Shown piece after piece: positions 22,102-30,190 of a DNA stretch of 37,514 nt. The stretch lies in the NCBI GenBank assembly GCA_040881785.1, contig JBBECO010000062.1, positions 1-37,514 of the forward strand. Direction: 5' to 3'. The stretch comes from JACDCA01 sp040881785. GTDB taxonomy: Bacteria > Acidobacteriota > Vicinamibacteria > Vicinamibacterales > 2-12-FULL-66-21. A program made the translations under genes and the position numbers. How positions within the stretch are numbered: the stretch's first letter is position 1; every line of letters starts with the position of its first letter. Below the pieces are notes generated by a model. It was not told the origin of the DNA. It saw only the letters and a list, made by a program, of their open reading frames with translations, and ran no database searches.

Positions 22102-25021
22102 CGCCGACGTAGTCCTTCCGGCAGACCGCCGCGTAACCGCACCACTGGCACCGGTAGGGTTCGTCCGGCTGCACCGGGAATGCGCCGCGCTCGATGCCGT
22201 CCACGGCGGCGATCAACCGCGCCTGCCCTTCGGCGAGCGCCGTCTCGAGCGAGCCGTTGCGTCCGCCAAGGGGGACGAACGCGTCTTTCTCTTTGAATGC
22301 GACGTAGCCGGCGCTCGCGAGCCTCCAGGAGCGCCCGTGGCGCCCCTCGAGGCGCTGCTGCGCCATCACGCCATAGATCGGCAACTGGAGCGCGCGGCTC
22401 GGCTTGGGCGCCCGGCCCGACTTGTAGTCGATGATCCGGAGCGTGCCGTCCGCCATCAGGTCGATGCGGTCGGCCTTGGCCTTGATGCGGATGTTGCGAG
22501 GGCCGTCCGGACCGGCAAACGTGAACTCCCCCTCCAACTGACGTTCGAGCAGGCGCTCGATGACCTCGCCGCCCTGCTCGATCTCGAACGCAAACGCGCG
22601 TTCGGCGAGCCCCGACGCCGCGGCCGAGCCGAGCAGGTGATTGCGTTCGAGCGCGCGATCCACTTCCGGGAGGCTCTGCAGGCTCTTTTCGGCCACGGCT
22701 TCGAAGAGCTCGAGCGCCGCACCGACGTTGGCGGTCGTAATCGTGCCGCCGCCGGCGGCCTGCCACTCTTCGAAGAACGTCTCGAACACTTCGTGGATGA
22801 AATGCCCGCGTTCGAGCGGCGAGAGACCGGCTTCTTCGTCGCGCTCCTCCGGCAGCTTCAGGACCTGGCTTGCGAGGTACTTGAACGGGCAGTCGAGATA
22901 GCGCTCGAGATAGCTGATGCCGTAGGTCCGGGGCTCCCGCGCGCCTGTGGATCCCTTGAATCTGGGATCGGTCGCGGCGGTACGCGAGGCGCGGAGCTGC
23001 AGCCACGCTGCGGCGATCGTCCCCTCGGGGGAGACGCCGGCTTCGATCGCCTCGTGAACGAACGCTCGTGCGGCCGGGGGTGCCGGCCAGCGCTCGATCG
23101 GCAGCGCGGCCACCTCCAGCTCCTCCAGGAACGGCGATCCCGACACGATCGCATCGTCCTCCAGGGTGAAGACGGAGGCGGAGATGCGCGCCGCTGGTGC
23201 GCGGAGCAGGTCGTGGAACTCCGCGCGCGCCGCGGCCATGCGCGAGGCGTCAGCCGGCCAGCCGAGGCTCGTGAGGATGGAATTCGGATAGAAGATGCTG
23301 CGGCGCGCGGGTTCCGGCCAGTCGCGCTCGACGAGGCCAACGATCCGGATCTCGTCGAGGTCCGCATACGGGGCTGCCGCCGCATCGAGCATGTGGATGC
23401 CGTCGCGTCCTGTGCGCGGCGCAAACGTCTGCGCCTCGATCCACCGGCGCACGCTGCCGGCGAGCTCGATGACGTCCAGGGGCTGGTCGTCGTGGCGGGC
23501 ATGGGCATCGCGGAGCGCCTCGAGCGCCGCGAGGATCGCCGCGCGAGCCCGAAGATGGCGTCCCGCCCAGTCGGCGTCACGGGGCGGTTCGCGAACCGCC
23601 CCTACACCACGCAGAAACTCCAGCAGTGCGTCGAGCTGTCCCGATGCGCTGCCGGCGTCCATCACCAACCTCAGTCCCTCTGCTGCCTCTCGCGCGCATG
23701 CCGTTGCGACTTCGGACCCTCGGACGTTCGGACCCTCGGACCCTCGGACCCTTTCCCATCCCCCCGTGTACTTTGCGTCGCGCAGCCGCGCGTCCAGCCT
23801 CGAGATGTCGCCACGGCTCAACCTGGCGCTGAACGACAGGTGAGGCGACGCGAGCAACTCGACGAGCGACGCGCGGTTCCCCTCTGACTCGAGGAACGAA
23901 AAGATCACGTCCATCGTCGCGGCGAACGGCTCGGCGGACAGCGGGAGTGCGTCGAGCGCCTGGTATGGCACCTCCCCGTCGGTGAAGACCTGTCGCGCCA
24001 GATAGAGGTACGGCAGCGGACGCTGAAAGACGACGCCGAAGCGGTCGAGCGGAGGAGGCTGGACGGACGCGTGTGATGAGGCGGCGCGGTGCTTCAACCA
24101 GCGCACCAGTTCCGCGAGCTCCTCTTCGCGGTCGCGACACAGGAACCATCGCTGGTCCGGCTCGCTCGTCTCCGGTGCGATCAACACCGGCGGCGGAGCG
24201 GCCTCGCCGAAGCGCTCCTCCTCGATGCCCGGCAGCAGTTCGTGGATCCGCTCGTGGAAGCCGGAGGCCAGGCGGTGCTCCGTCGCGACGACATCGATCC
24301 TGGTGATGCCGCCAAGACGGGTCAGCAGGTCGAAGTCGGTGGCATGCAGCCCGCGTGGATCGGCGGCCTGATCGGCGATCGTGATGACGACATGGTCGAA
24401 GGCCTGCTGCGGCGGCGCGGCCGGATCCAGCAGGATGGCGCGGAGGCCGTGCTCGTCAACCGCGCCGGTTTCGGCGCACGCGCGCTCGAACCGCCCGAAC
24501 GCGGCGCAGAGAAACTCGGTCTGCCGCAGCAGCCGTTCGGCGCCGCGGTCGATCTCGGCGCTCGGGGCCAGCCGTCCCGTGGCGAGGCGCTCGAAATCGT
24601 CCAGTGTCTGCTCGCGGCGGCGCAGCTCGTCATAGAAGTCCAGCATCTGGACGATGAGGCCGGGGCGCAGGCGGAAGGGGGGCTCGGCGCCGGCCGCGGC
24701 CGCGTCGCGCGCGGCACGCCGCAGCAGGACTTCACGCTCCGGCGCGGTCAGCAGCGGCGGCGCACCCGGCAGCGCGGCATGGAGCCGCTGGTACAACTCG
24801 GCGCGCGTGACCAGATCGGGCAGCAGCAGCGCAGGCGCCTCGCCGGTCAGCATCGCGTTCTCGAGGGACCGTCGCAGCTCGTCCGCGGCGCCGCGCGAGG
24901 GGACGAGCACGGCGGTGCGCCGCGCGGCCAGAGCCCCGCCCGGCGTCAGCCGCGCAATGGCGGCCCTCATGGATTTCAGATCCGGCACCCGCACGAGGCG
25001 GGTGGTGCGTGGGGTGATCAC
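22094..25021 (-). CDS. addB: AddB-type nuclease subunit with Fe-S staple
   Basis: 975 residues. The first part is a degenerate helicase fold: TAVLVPSRGAADELRRSLEN stands where a P-loop could be but lacks GKT, so it probably does not bind ATP there. The C-terminal PD-(D/E)xK nuclease has RIIDYKSGRAPKP near residue 865 and an iron-sulfur staple made of one Cys in LDCPFKYLASQ near 706 and three in CQWCGYAAVC within the last 18 residues. Together with AddA it forms a RecBCD-like break-resection machine. The start is GTG at 25021. Odd: 8-bp repeats (23712-23751) and a 22-bp palindrome (23581-23602) lie inside the frame near residues 424-480, probably in a surface loop. Confidence 0.92.
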   Translation of the reverse strand: MITPRTTRLVRVPDLKSMRAAIARLTPGGALAARRTAVLVPSRGAADELRRSLENAMLTGEAPALLLPDLVTRAELYQRLHAALPGAPPLLTAPEREVLLRRAARDAAAAGAEPPFRLRPGLIVQMLDFYDELRRREQTLDDFERLATGRLAPSAEIDRGAERLLRQTEFLCAAFGRFERACAETGAVDEHGLRAILLDPAAPPQQAFDHVVITIADQAADPRGLHATDFDLLTRLGGITRIDVVATEHRLASGFHERIHELLPGIEEERFGEAAPPPVLIAPETSEPDQRWFLCRDREEELAELVRWLKHRAASSHASVQPPPLDRFGVVFQRPLPYLYLARQVFTDGEVPYQALDALPLSAEPFAATMDVIFSFLESEGNRASLVELLASPHLSFSARLSRGDISRLDARLRDAKYTGGWERVRGSEGPNVRGSEVATACAREAAEGLRLVMDAGSASGQLDALLEFLRGVGAVREPPRDADWAGRHLRARAAILAALEALRDAHARHDDQPLDVIELAGSVRRWIEAQTFAPRTGRDGIHMLDAAAAPYADLDEIRIVGLVERDWPEPARRSIFYPNSILTSLGWPADASRMAAARAEFHDLLRAPAARISASVFTLEDDAIVSGSPFLEELEVAALPIERWPAPPAARAFVHEAIEAGVSPEGTIAAAWLQLRASRTAATDPRFKGSTGAREPRTYGISYLERYLDCPFKYLASQVLKLPEERDEEAGLSPLERGHFIHEVFETFFEEWQAAGGGTITTANVGAALELFEAVAEKSLQSLPEVDRALERNHLLGSAAASGLAERAFAFEIEQGGEVIERLLERQLEGEFTFAGPDGPRNIRIKAKADRIDLMADGTLRIIDYKSGRAPKPSRALQLPIYGVMAQQRLEGRHGRSWRLASAGYVAFKEKDAFVPLGGRNGSLETALAEGQARLIAAVDGIERGAFPVQPDEPYRCQWCGYAAVCRKDYVGDE
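23581..23602. repeat. Perfect 22-bp palindrome inside addB
   Basis: GGGGCGGTTCG directly followed by its reverse complement, with no loop, then TACACCAC. It reads in addB as part of FLRGVGAVREPPRDAD. Palindromes of this type are typical of REP elements in intergenic DNA. Confidence 0.85.
23712..23751. repeat. Five 8-bp units (TCGGACCC) inside addB
   Basis: TCGGACCC, TCGGACGT, then three more TCGGACCC in a row. Eight is not a multiple of three, so copy-number change would shift the addB frame. The same unit recurs near 26872-26918 before ypdA. Confidence 0.85.
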
Positions 25022-25030
25022 GATGTCATG

Positions 25031-25076
25031 CGGTAGATCGGTAGTTCGGTGGATCGGTACATCGGTGGATCGGTAG
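25031..25076. repeat. Short GATCGGT-type repeat upstream of addB
   Basis: Repeats of GATCGGTA/GTTCGGTG/CATCGGTG fill the space between the stop of the next upstream gene and the addB start. The tract probably overlaps the addB control region. Confidence 0.75.
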
Positions 25077-25081
25077 CCCGT

Positions 25082-26473
25082 TTATCTGGGTGGCGACATC
25101 AGGCGCTCGAGTTCCTCGGTCGCGCGTTCGCCAAGCGCCAGCGCACCGGCGGCGGCCGACGAAGCGTCCCGGGCCATGTTGATGTCATTCGATGATACCG
25201 CGGTGCGGCGAAGCACCGCCGCATGCCGCGTCATCTGCAGGGAGGCCGCGAACAGTTGATGGACGGCCTCGGCTTCGGCCGGCGGCACCACCGCGGCCAG
25301 CTCGCTCAGTGCGAGCGTCGCGCGGTCCTCGAGGGGACGGAGGAACTTCGGCTCGGGCCCGGCCAGCGTGTGGATCTCCTCGAGCCACTTCCGGAAGCGG
25401 CGGATGCGGTCACGCGGTGCGTCGATCCCTTTCTCGTACGCCCGGATCAGATCCCGCCTGACCCGCCAGGCATCCTGCGCCAGGCGGACGCGCTGCGCCT
25501 CTTCGAGCCTCAGGTCCAGCGTGGCGAGCAGTCCGGCCATCTCGCCGGGCCGTTTCCGGCCGAGCACGTCATCAGACCGGAGCGCGCGGGCGATGACCGA
25601 GCGCAGACCTGTGACGTCGCCGCGTTGCACGCGGCTGCCCGCGTCCCTCAGCGTCGAGGTCACCAGCGCCTGATACGCGCGGTCGGCCTTCTGCTCGACA
25701 GCCAGTGCCGCCGAGACCGCGGCGCGGAGTTTCGGCGCCCACGCGGCATCGCGCGGCGCGAATGTCAGCGAATCGGCCAGCGTCTGGAGCAGCGCCGTCC
25801 GTTCGGCCGGTTCTTCCGCGAGCCGCGCGGCGTGGTACGCGAGCTCGAGCGAGGCCCGCACGTCCGGCGGCGGAAGCAGCGGGACCGGCGGGGGCGGCAG
25901 GGTCATCGCCACCAGGCTCAGGTCGAACTGCCCCTCTCCCGCACCCGCCTTCATCTCCGAAATCACGTCGTCGAAAATCGACACGAGCTGCGCCACCTCG
26001 GCGGCTTTGAAGCCGAAGTTCTTCGACGGCCAGGCCGCGAGGTTGCCGCGTGCCTCCTGCGCCATCGCGAGCCGGCGCGTCGGATCCGGCGTGGCCGCAA
26101 TCTCGTTGAGGGCGACGGTCACGTGCCCGGTGAGGATCGCGAAGTCCTCCTCGCCGCGCGTCTCTGCATACCACTTCCCGCGCACGGCGCTGGCGTACGC
26201 CTCGGTGCCGTCCCAGTCCACGAGCGCGTCCGAGATCGACAGCACCTGCAGCTGCGGTTCGCCGCTGACATCCCCCATCGGGATGGGGAGGATGACGCGT
26301 CCCGCGACGCGCGCGAACTCGCCATAGCTGACGAGCGTGCCGCCGTCCTTCAGGAAAATCCTGAACAATCGCGGCTCTTTCGCCTGCGCCTGCAGCGCGT
26401 GCGGGAGCACCACGAGCGCCAGGAACGCCGCGAAAGCGAAGGTCTGTGGAAATCTTGTGGAAGATCGGTGCAT
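25082..26473 (-). CDS. Secreted hypothetical protein with helical repeats
   Basis: 463 residues from ATG 26473, chosen because it begins a signal peptide (FAFAAFLALVVLPHALQAQA) and has AGGAC six bases upstream; 54 further in-frame codons upstream are basic and low in quality. The mature part begins with a small beta domain (FRIFLKDGGTLVSYGEFARV, then GRVILPIPMGD) that resembles a regulatory or SH3-like fold with DWDGTEAYASAVRGKWYAET; after residue 160 it is mostly alpha-helical with a Pro-rich linker (LPPPPVPLLPPPD). No enzyme motif is seen. It is probably periplasmic or surface-exposed. It is divergent from the gene at 26637. Confidence 0.75.
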   Translation of the reverse strand: MHRSSTRFPQTFAFAAFLALVVLPHALQAQAKEPRLFRIFLKDGGTLVSYGEFARVAGRVILPIPMGDVSGEPQLQVLSISDALVDWDGTEAYASAVRGKWYAETRGEEDFAILTGHVTVALNEIAATPDPTRRLAMAQEARGNLAAWPSKNFGFKAAEVAQLVSIFDDVISEMKAGAGEGQFDLSLVAMTLPPPPVPLLPPPDVRASLELAYHAARLAEEPAERTALLQTLADSLTFAPRDAAWAPKLRAAVSAALAVEQKADRAYQALVTSTLRDAGSRVQRGDVTGLRSVIARALRSDDVLGRKRPGEMAGLLATLDLRLEEAQRVRLAQDAWRVRRDLIRAYEKGIDAPRDRIRRFRKWLEEIHTLAGPEPKFLRPLEDRATLALSELAAVVPPAEAEAVHQLFAASLQMTRHAAVLRRTAVSSNDINMARDASSAAAGALALGERATEELERLMSPPR

Positions 26474-26505
26474 GTCCTGTGGACGAGCTGATGATCGCAC
26501 ATTAT

Positions 26506-26527
26506 TTTGCGCGAACTTCCGCGCAAA
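26506..26527. promoter_or_regulatory. Perfect inverted repeat between divergent genes
   Basis: TTTGCGCG-AACTTC-CGCGCAAA: 8-bp arms with a 6-base centre, 33 bases before the 26473 start and about 110 before the 26637 start. The position and size suit a repressor-binding site; no regulator gene is nearby. Confidence 0.4.
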
Positions 26528-26573
26528 CCGGGGGCCGTGCACGGTGTGAGTGCGTCTTCGACCCTCCTTTCGC

Positions 26574-26601
26574 TTGAACGGTCCTGCCAGCCCGCTAGAA
26601 T
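26574..26601 (+). promoter_or_regulatory. Sigma-70-type promoter of the 71-residue gene
   Basis: TTGAAC (26574-26579), a 16-base spacer and TAGAAT (26596-26601), 35 bases before the GTG start at 26637. This is one of the best -35/-10 pairs in the window. Confidence 0.6.
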
Positions 26602-26636
26602 GACGGCTCGTCACCCTCAGTTCTTTCGTTACCAAC

Positions 26637-26852
26637 GTGGACGTTTACCGCTTCAACGAAACCATCAACGGGCGCCAGTACCTCATCGAGGTCTCCAGCG
26701 TCGATGCCGGCAAATGGCGAGCGCAGATCAAGCGCACGCCCGGAGGATCCGGCGCCCTCATGCCGTTCTACGGCAAGACCCCCGACGAAGCCGCCGGTCA
26801 GCTGAGCAAGTGGCTGTCGATTGCGAACGGGCGTCCGCGGACCGAAGGTTAG
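26637..26852 (+). CDS. 71-residue hypothetical protein
   Basis: Starts with GTG at 26637 (VDVYRFNETINGRQYLIEVS). The pattern of beta strands (YLIEVSSVDAGKWRAQIKR) followed by a helix with GKTPDEAAGQLSKWLS resembles the small HicB-like/double-stranded fold in layout only; no toxin partner is next to it, so I do not name it. GC-rich third positions and a good promoter support it. The ypdA gene follows 79 bases later on the same strand. Confidence 0.65.
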   Translation: MDVYRFNETINGRQYLIEVSSVDAGKWRAQIKRTPGGSGALMPFYGKTPDEAAGQLSKWLSIANGRPRTEG

Positions 26853-26871
26853 ACACTCACCCGCCCCGCCC

Positions 26872-26918
26872 GGTTGGGACCCTCGGACCGTCCGGACCCT
26901 CGGACCCGTCGGACCCTC
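26872..26918. repeat. TCGGACCC-type short repeat before ypdA
   Basis: About five degenerate copies of the 8-bp unit already seen inside addB (GGACCCTCGGACCGTCC...). It ends right at the -10 box of ypdA. Confidence 0.8.
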
Positions 26919-26919
26919 C

Positions 26920-26925
26920 TATACT
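26920..26925 (+). promoter_or_regulatory. -10 box of a putative leaderless ypdA promoter
   Basis: TATACT, exactly six bases before the GTG start at 26932. The -35 region is the 8-bp repeat tract and shows no TTGACA-like hexamer. No ribosome site is present. Confidence 0.45.
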
Positions 26926-26931
26926 GTCCTC

Positions 26932-27933
26932 GTGGACGTTCTGATCATCGGCGCAGGTCCCGTCGGTCTTGCCTGCGCCATCGAAGCCAGGCGTCACGGC
27001 CTGACCACTCTCAACATCGACAAGGGCGCGCTCGTGAACTCGATCGTCGGGTATCCGGCGAACATGGAGTTCTTCTCGACGCCGGAGCTGATCGAGATCG
27101 GCGGCTATCCGTTTCCCGTGCACGGCTACAAACCGACGCGCGAGGAGGCGATCGAGTACTACCGTGGCGTGGCGCAGCGGGAAGCGCTCGACATCCGGCT
27201 GTACGAGCGCGTCAGGACCGTCAGCGGCGCCCGCGGCGATTTCCTCGTCGAAACCGACAGGGGGCAGCACCGCGCCCGCGCGATTGTCGTGTCCACGGGA
27301 TTTTTCGATCAGCCGAACCTGCTCGGCGTCCCCGGCGAGGAGCTGCCGAGGGTTACGCACTACTACCGCGAGCCCTACCCCTACGTGCGCCAGAAGGTGG
27401 CGGTCATCGGCGCCAAAAATTCCGCCGCCAAGGCCGCGCTCGACTGCTATCGCCACGGCGCCGACGTCACGCTCATCGTCCGGGCCGCGGCGCTTTCAGA
27501 GAGTGTGAAGTACTGGATCCGGCCGGACCTCGAGAACCGGATCAAGGAAGGCAGCATCCGCGCCCACTTCAACACCTGCGTGACCGAGATCCGCCCGTCG
27601 TCGCTCGTCCTGCGCACCGCCGAAGGGATCCAGGAGATCGACAACGACTGGGTGCTCGCGATGACCGGCTACCGGCCGGACTTCAGCTTTCTCGAATCCC
27701 TCGGGATCACGTTCGCCGACGACGGGTGCCGGACGCCGGTGTACGACGAGACGACGTTCGAAACCGCGAGAAGCGGGGTGTACATCGCCGGCACCGTATG
27801 CGGCGGCCTGAAGACGAACCGGTGGTTCATCGAAAACGGACGGTTTCACGCGCAGCAGATCGCAAAGCACATCGCCGGCGAGCGCACCGAGCGCATCCGC
27901 TTCGACACAATGCACTGGAAGACCGAGGAGTAG
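26932..27933 (+). CDS. ypdA: YpdA-type FAD/NADPH disulfide reductase
   Basis: 333 residues of a two-dinucleotide-binding-domain flavoprotein. The FAD loop is IIGAGPVGLACAIEAR near residue 5, the NADPH loop KVAVIGAKNSAAKAALD near 160, and STGFFDQPNLLGVPGE and AMTGYRPDFSFLE mark the family. It lacks the CxxC of thioredoxin reductase but keeps the Cys in IAGTVCGGLKTNRWFIENGR near the end. Relatives (YpdA/Bdr) reduce bacillithiol disulfide with NADPH; whether this organism makes bacillithiol is not shown here, since no bsh genes are in the window. The start is GTG at 26932, which matches the usual N-terminus (VDVLIIGAG) and follows a -10-like box by six bases. Confidence 0.92.
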   Translation: MDVLIIGAGPVGLACAIEARRHGLTTLNIDKGALVNSIVGYPANMEFFSTPELIEIGGYPFPVHGYKPTREEAIEYYRGVAQREALDIRLYERVRTVSGARGDFLVETDRGQHRARAIVVSTGFFDQPNLLGVPGEELPRVTHYYREPYPYVRQKVAVIGAKNSAAKAALDCYRHGADVTLIVRAAALSESVKYWIRPDLENRIKEGSIRAHFNTCVTEIRPSSLVLRTAEGIQEIDNDWVLAMTGYRPDFSFLESLGITFADDGCRTPVYDETTFETARSGVYIAGTVCGGLKTNRWFIENGRFHAQQIAKHIAGERTERIRFDTMHWKTEE

Positions 27934-27936
27934 CGC

Positions 27937-28096
27937 CTAATCGCTAATCGCTAATCGCTAATCGCTGATCGCTGATCACGAATCGCTGATCACGAATCCG
28001 GGATCACGAATCCGGGATCCGGGATCCGGGATCCGGGATCCGGGATCCGGGATCCGGGATTGAGGAGATTAGCGATTAGGGATTAGGGATTAGCGA
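27937..28096. repeat. CTAATCG/CCGGGAT short-unit repeat with inverted arms
   Basis: CTAATCG units change to CTGATCACGAATC, then to a run of CCGGGAT units, then to GATTAGCGATTAGGG, which is the complement of the beginning. The tract can fold into a long hairpin and lies between the convergent ypdA and MetS-type genes, where it could stop transcription from both sides. It is analogous in layout to 17808-18018 but with a different unit. Confidence 0.85.
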
Positions 28097-28192
28097 TTAC
28101 CCCTTCTTCAAGATGCGCCGGAACGACCAGGCGGTGAGGCCGAGGACGAACGTCCAGCTCGCCGCCATGAACACGATGGCACTCGACGTCAT
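28097..28192 (-). CDS. MetS-type small subunit of an NSS transporter
   Basis: 31 residues (MTSSAIVFMAASWTFVLGLT ...): one membrane segment with a basic tail (RRILKKG). The pattern of AI..M..(aromatic)...WGG-like centre and its place directly after an NSS transporter gene fit the small MetS-family subunits known from the MetPS methionine/alanine importer, though the central WGG is replaced by SWTF. Its ATG overlaps the transporter stop (ATGA), so the two are made together. The stop lies at the border of the CTAATCG repeat. Confidence 0.7.
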   Translation of the reverse strand: MTSSAIVFMAASWTFVLGLTAWSFRRILKKG

Positions 28193-29781
28193 CGGACCTC
28201 CTCCTGCGGGACGACTTCACGGAATCCCGCCCGATCGTTGTAGCCGTTCCGCGTCCACGCGACCTTGACCAGCACGGCCAGCACCACGGCGAACAGCACG
28301 ATAATGCTGCGCGAGAGCAGGACGTAGGGCTCCGAGCCCGGCGTCACGCGTTCCATCCGCAGGATCGGCAGCGCGTCCTGCCAGCCCCACCACGTCAGGA
28401 TCACGAGCAGGTACACCGGCGTCACGTAGGTCATGATCCCCTTGAAGATCTGCGGAATCCGGATGTCAGCGCCCTGATGAATCGACCGCCAGGCATTGTC
28501 CGGCTTGAAGACCCAGATGAACACGATCGTCTCCACGACCGCCAGCAGCACCAGGCCGAACGTCCCGGCCCAGTAGTCCCATTCGTCGAGGAACCCGTGC
28601 TCGAGCCATGCGATGTGCATGAGACCGAACAGCAGCGTAATGACACCGAGCGCGTAACACACCGGCTGTCGCGGCATGCCGAATTCCTCGCGGAAGAACG
28701 CGACGATCGGCGTCAGCATGGCCACCGACGACGTGATGCCGGCGAAGAACAGCAGGCCGAACCACATCGCGCCGAGCAGCTGCCCCATCGGGAGCTGCTG
28801 AAACACCACCGGCATCGTCGCGAACCCAAGGTTGAACGAGCCCGACTGCGCGACCGCCATGGCGCCGCTCACGCCGAAGAACACGACCGCCGCGGGGATC
28901 GCGATGCTGCCGCCGAGGACGACTTCGGCCGTCTCGTTGGTCGCCGCCGTGGCGATGCCGTTGAGGGCGATGTCGTCCTTCGTGGAGAGGTATGACGCGT
29001 ACGCCTGGAGGCTGCCCATCCCGACCGACAGCGTGAAGAAGATCTGACCGGCGGAGGCGAGCCAGACGCCCGGCTCACCGATCCTGGACAGATCCGGGTT
29101 GTAGATGAAGTTGAGGCCGGTCCATGCCGTGGAGCCGTCGGGCCCGGCCGGCAGCGTCAGTACGACGACCGCGAGAACCGTGGCGAACAGAAACAGGATC
29201 GGCATCCCGATGCGCGCCAGTTTCTCGATGCCGCCCGAGATCCCCTTCGAGATGATCCAGACGTTGACCGCGAGCGTGACGAGGAAGAAGGCGTACGGCG
29301 TCCAGGCGCTGTGCACCCGTGCGGCCGGATCGCCGACGCCCTGGAACGACTGCAGGTAGGCCACCATCTCTCCCTGCGTGCCGCGTCCGAAGTAATCGCC
29401 GGTCAGTGAGAACCAGGTGAACGCCAGCGTCCAGCTCTCGATGTAGGTGTAATAGATCATCACCACGAGCGGGATGACCATGCCGATCACGCCCAGGTAC
29501 TTCGCCGCCGGGTGGCGCCAGATGGCGGCAAGCATCCCGGGCATGTGGCCTTTGCGGTAGCGGCCGCCGTTGCGGCCGATGCCCCACTCGATCCACATGA
29601 GCGGAATCCCGAGCAGCAGCAGCGCGATGAAATACGTGATCATGAACGAACCGCCGCCGTTGCTCGCCGCCTGAACCGGAAATCTCAGAAAGTTTCCCAG
29701 CCCGATGGCGTTCCCCGCCATGGCCAGGATCAGCCCCATGCGGCTGCCCCACGCTTCGTTGGATGTCTTGCCTGTCGTCAC
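28189..29781 (-). CDS. Sodium-dependent transporter (NSS/SNF family)
   Basis: 530 residues with about twelve membrane segments. The first has the sodium-site signature GLILAMAGNAIGLGNFLRFP, followed by GGGSFMITYFIALLLLGIPL, both typical of LeuT-fold NSS carriers. FFTLSVGMGSLQAYASYL and FAGITSSVAMLTP carry the expected unwound-helix and sodium-coordination regions. It likely imports an amino acid with Na+; the MetS-like small gene behind it suggests methionine or alanine, by analogy. The start GTG at 29781 has GGAGG four bases upstream; a longer frame upstream is Arg-rich and was rejected. Confidence 0.92.
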   Translation of the reverse strand: MTTGKTSNEAWGSRMGLILAMAGNAIGLGNFLRFPVQAASNGGGSFMITYFIALLLLGIPLMWIEWGIGRNGGRYRKGHMPGMLAAIWRHPAAKYLGVIGMVIPLVVMIYYTYIESWTLAFTWFSLTGDYFGRGTQGEMVAYLQSFQGVGDPAARVHSAWTPYAFFLVTLAVNVWIISKGISGGIEKLARIGMPILFLFATVLAVVVLTLPAGPDGSTAWTGLNFIYNPDLSRIGEPGVWLASAGQIFFTLSVGMGSLQAYASYLSTKDDIALNGIATAATNETAEVVLGGSIAIPAAVVFFGVSGAMAVAQSGSFNLGFATMPVVFQQLPMGQLLGAMWFGLLFFAGITSSVAMLTPIVAFFREEFGMPRQPVCYALGVITLLFGLMHIAWLEHGFLDEWDYWAGTFGLVLLAVVETIVFIWVFKPDNAWRSIHQGADIRIPQIFKGIMTYVTPVYLLVILTWWGWQDALPILRMERVTPGSEPYVLLSRSIIVLFAVVLAVLVKVAWTRNGYNDRAGFREVVPQEEVR

Positions 29782-29889
29782 GTCGCCTCCCCATCTCCCT
29801 TGTCTGTGCCTGTCCGGGCGACCGCATGCGCGCGCACGCGGACGCACCCGGCGCCGGCGGTGTTGAGCTGAACGTGGAAGAGGAGGAGG

Positions 29890-30183
29890 TTAAATACGGA
29901 GCGGACGGTGGAGTGAGGTGAAACCGCCCGGGGCATTCACGAGCCGGGGCCGCAGGCTACCCCAGTCGGCGTTCTGCGCGCTGACGTCGAGTCGGCCGTC
30001 AACCGCCGCGACGGGCTCGTCGGGAGCTTTCTTGGACTGCACCGACGTGCTCGCCGGCGCGGTCGCGCCCCCCAGAAGGCTGACGAGGTCGAACGTCGAG
30101 AACGGCGCCGTCACCGGCGAGAACACCAGCAGGAGCAGCGCCAGGCCGAGCATCCGCGCGGGGTTGGTGAAACGGGCCTTCAT
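29890..30183 (-). CDS. 97-residue membrane-anchored or secreted hypothetical protein
   Basis: Starts MKARFTNPARMLGLALLLLV and has one hydrophobic segment (residues 11-30) that could be a signal anchor; the remaining part is polar with ASTSVQSKKAPDEPVAAVDG and no known motif. The ATG at 30183 was preferred over one 13 codons upstream, which lies in a repeat. A TACACT -10-like box, formed by the end of the GCAGCCC repeat, stands seven bases before this ATG. Confidence 0.55.
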   Translation of the reverse strand: MKARFTNPARMLGLALLLLVFSPVTAPFSTFDLVSLLGGATAPASTSVQSKKAPDEPVAAVDGRLDVSAQNADWGSLRPRLVNAPGGFTSLHRPLRI

Positions 30184-30190
30184 CGAGAGG

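Noticed and set aside
21971..23887. 638-codon plus-strand frame opposite addB
   Set aside because: It has no recognisable motif and opposes a well-supported AddB with conserved nuclease and Fe-S residues.
27937..28096. Possible CRISPR-like array
   Set aside because: The units are only 7-8 bases long, directly adjacent and gradually changing, without spacers; the same applies to 17808-18018 and to the 15-bp repeats at 10230. No cas genes are present.
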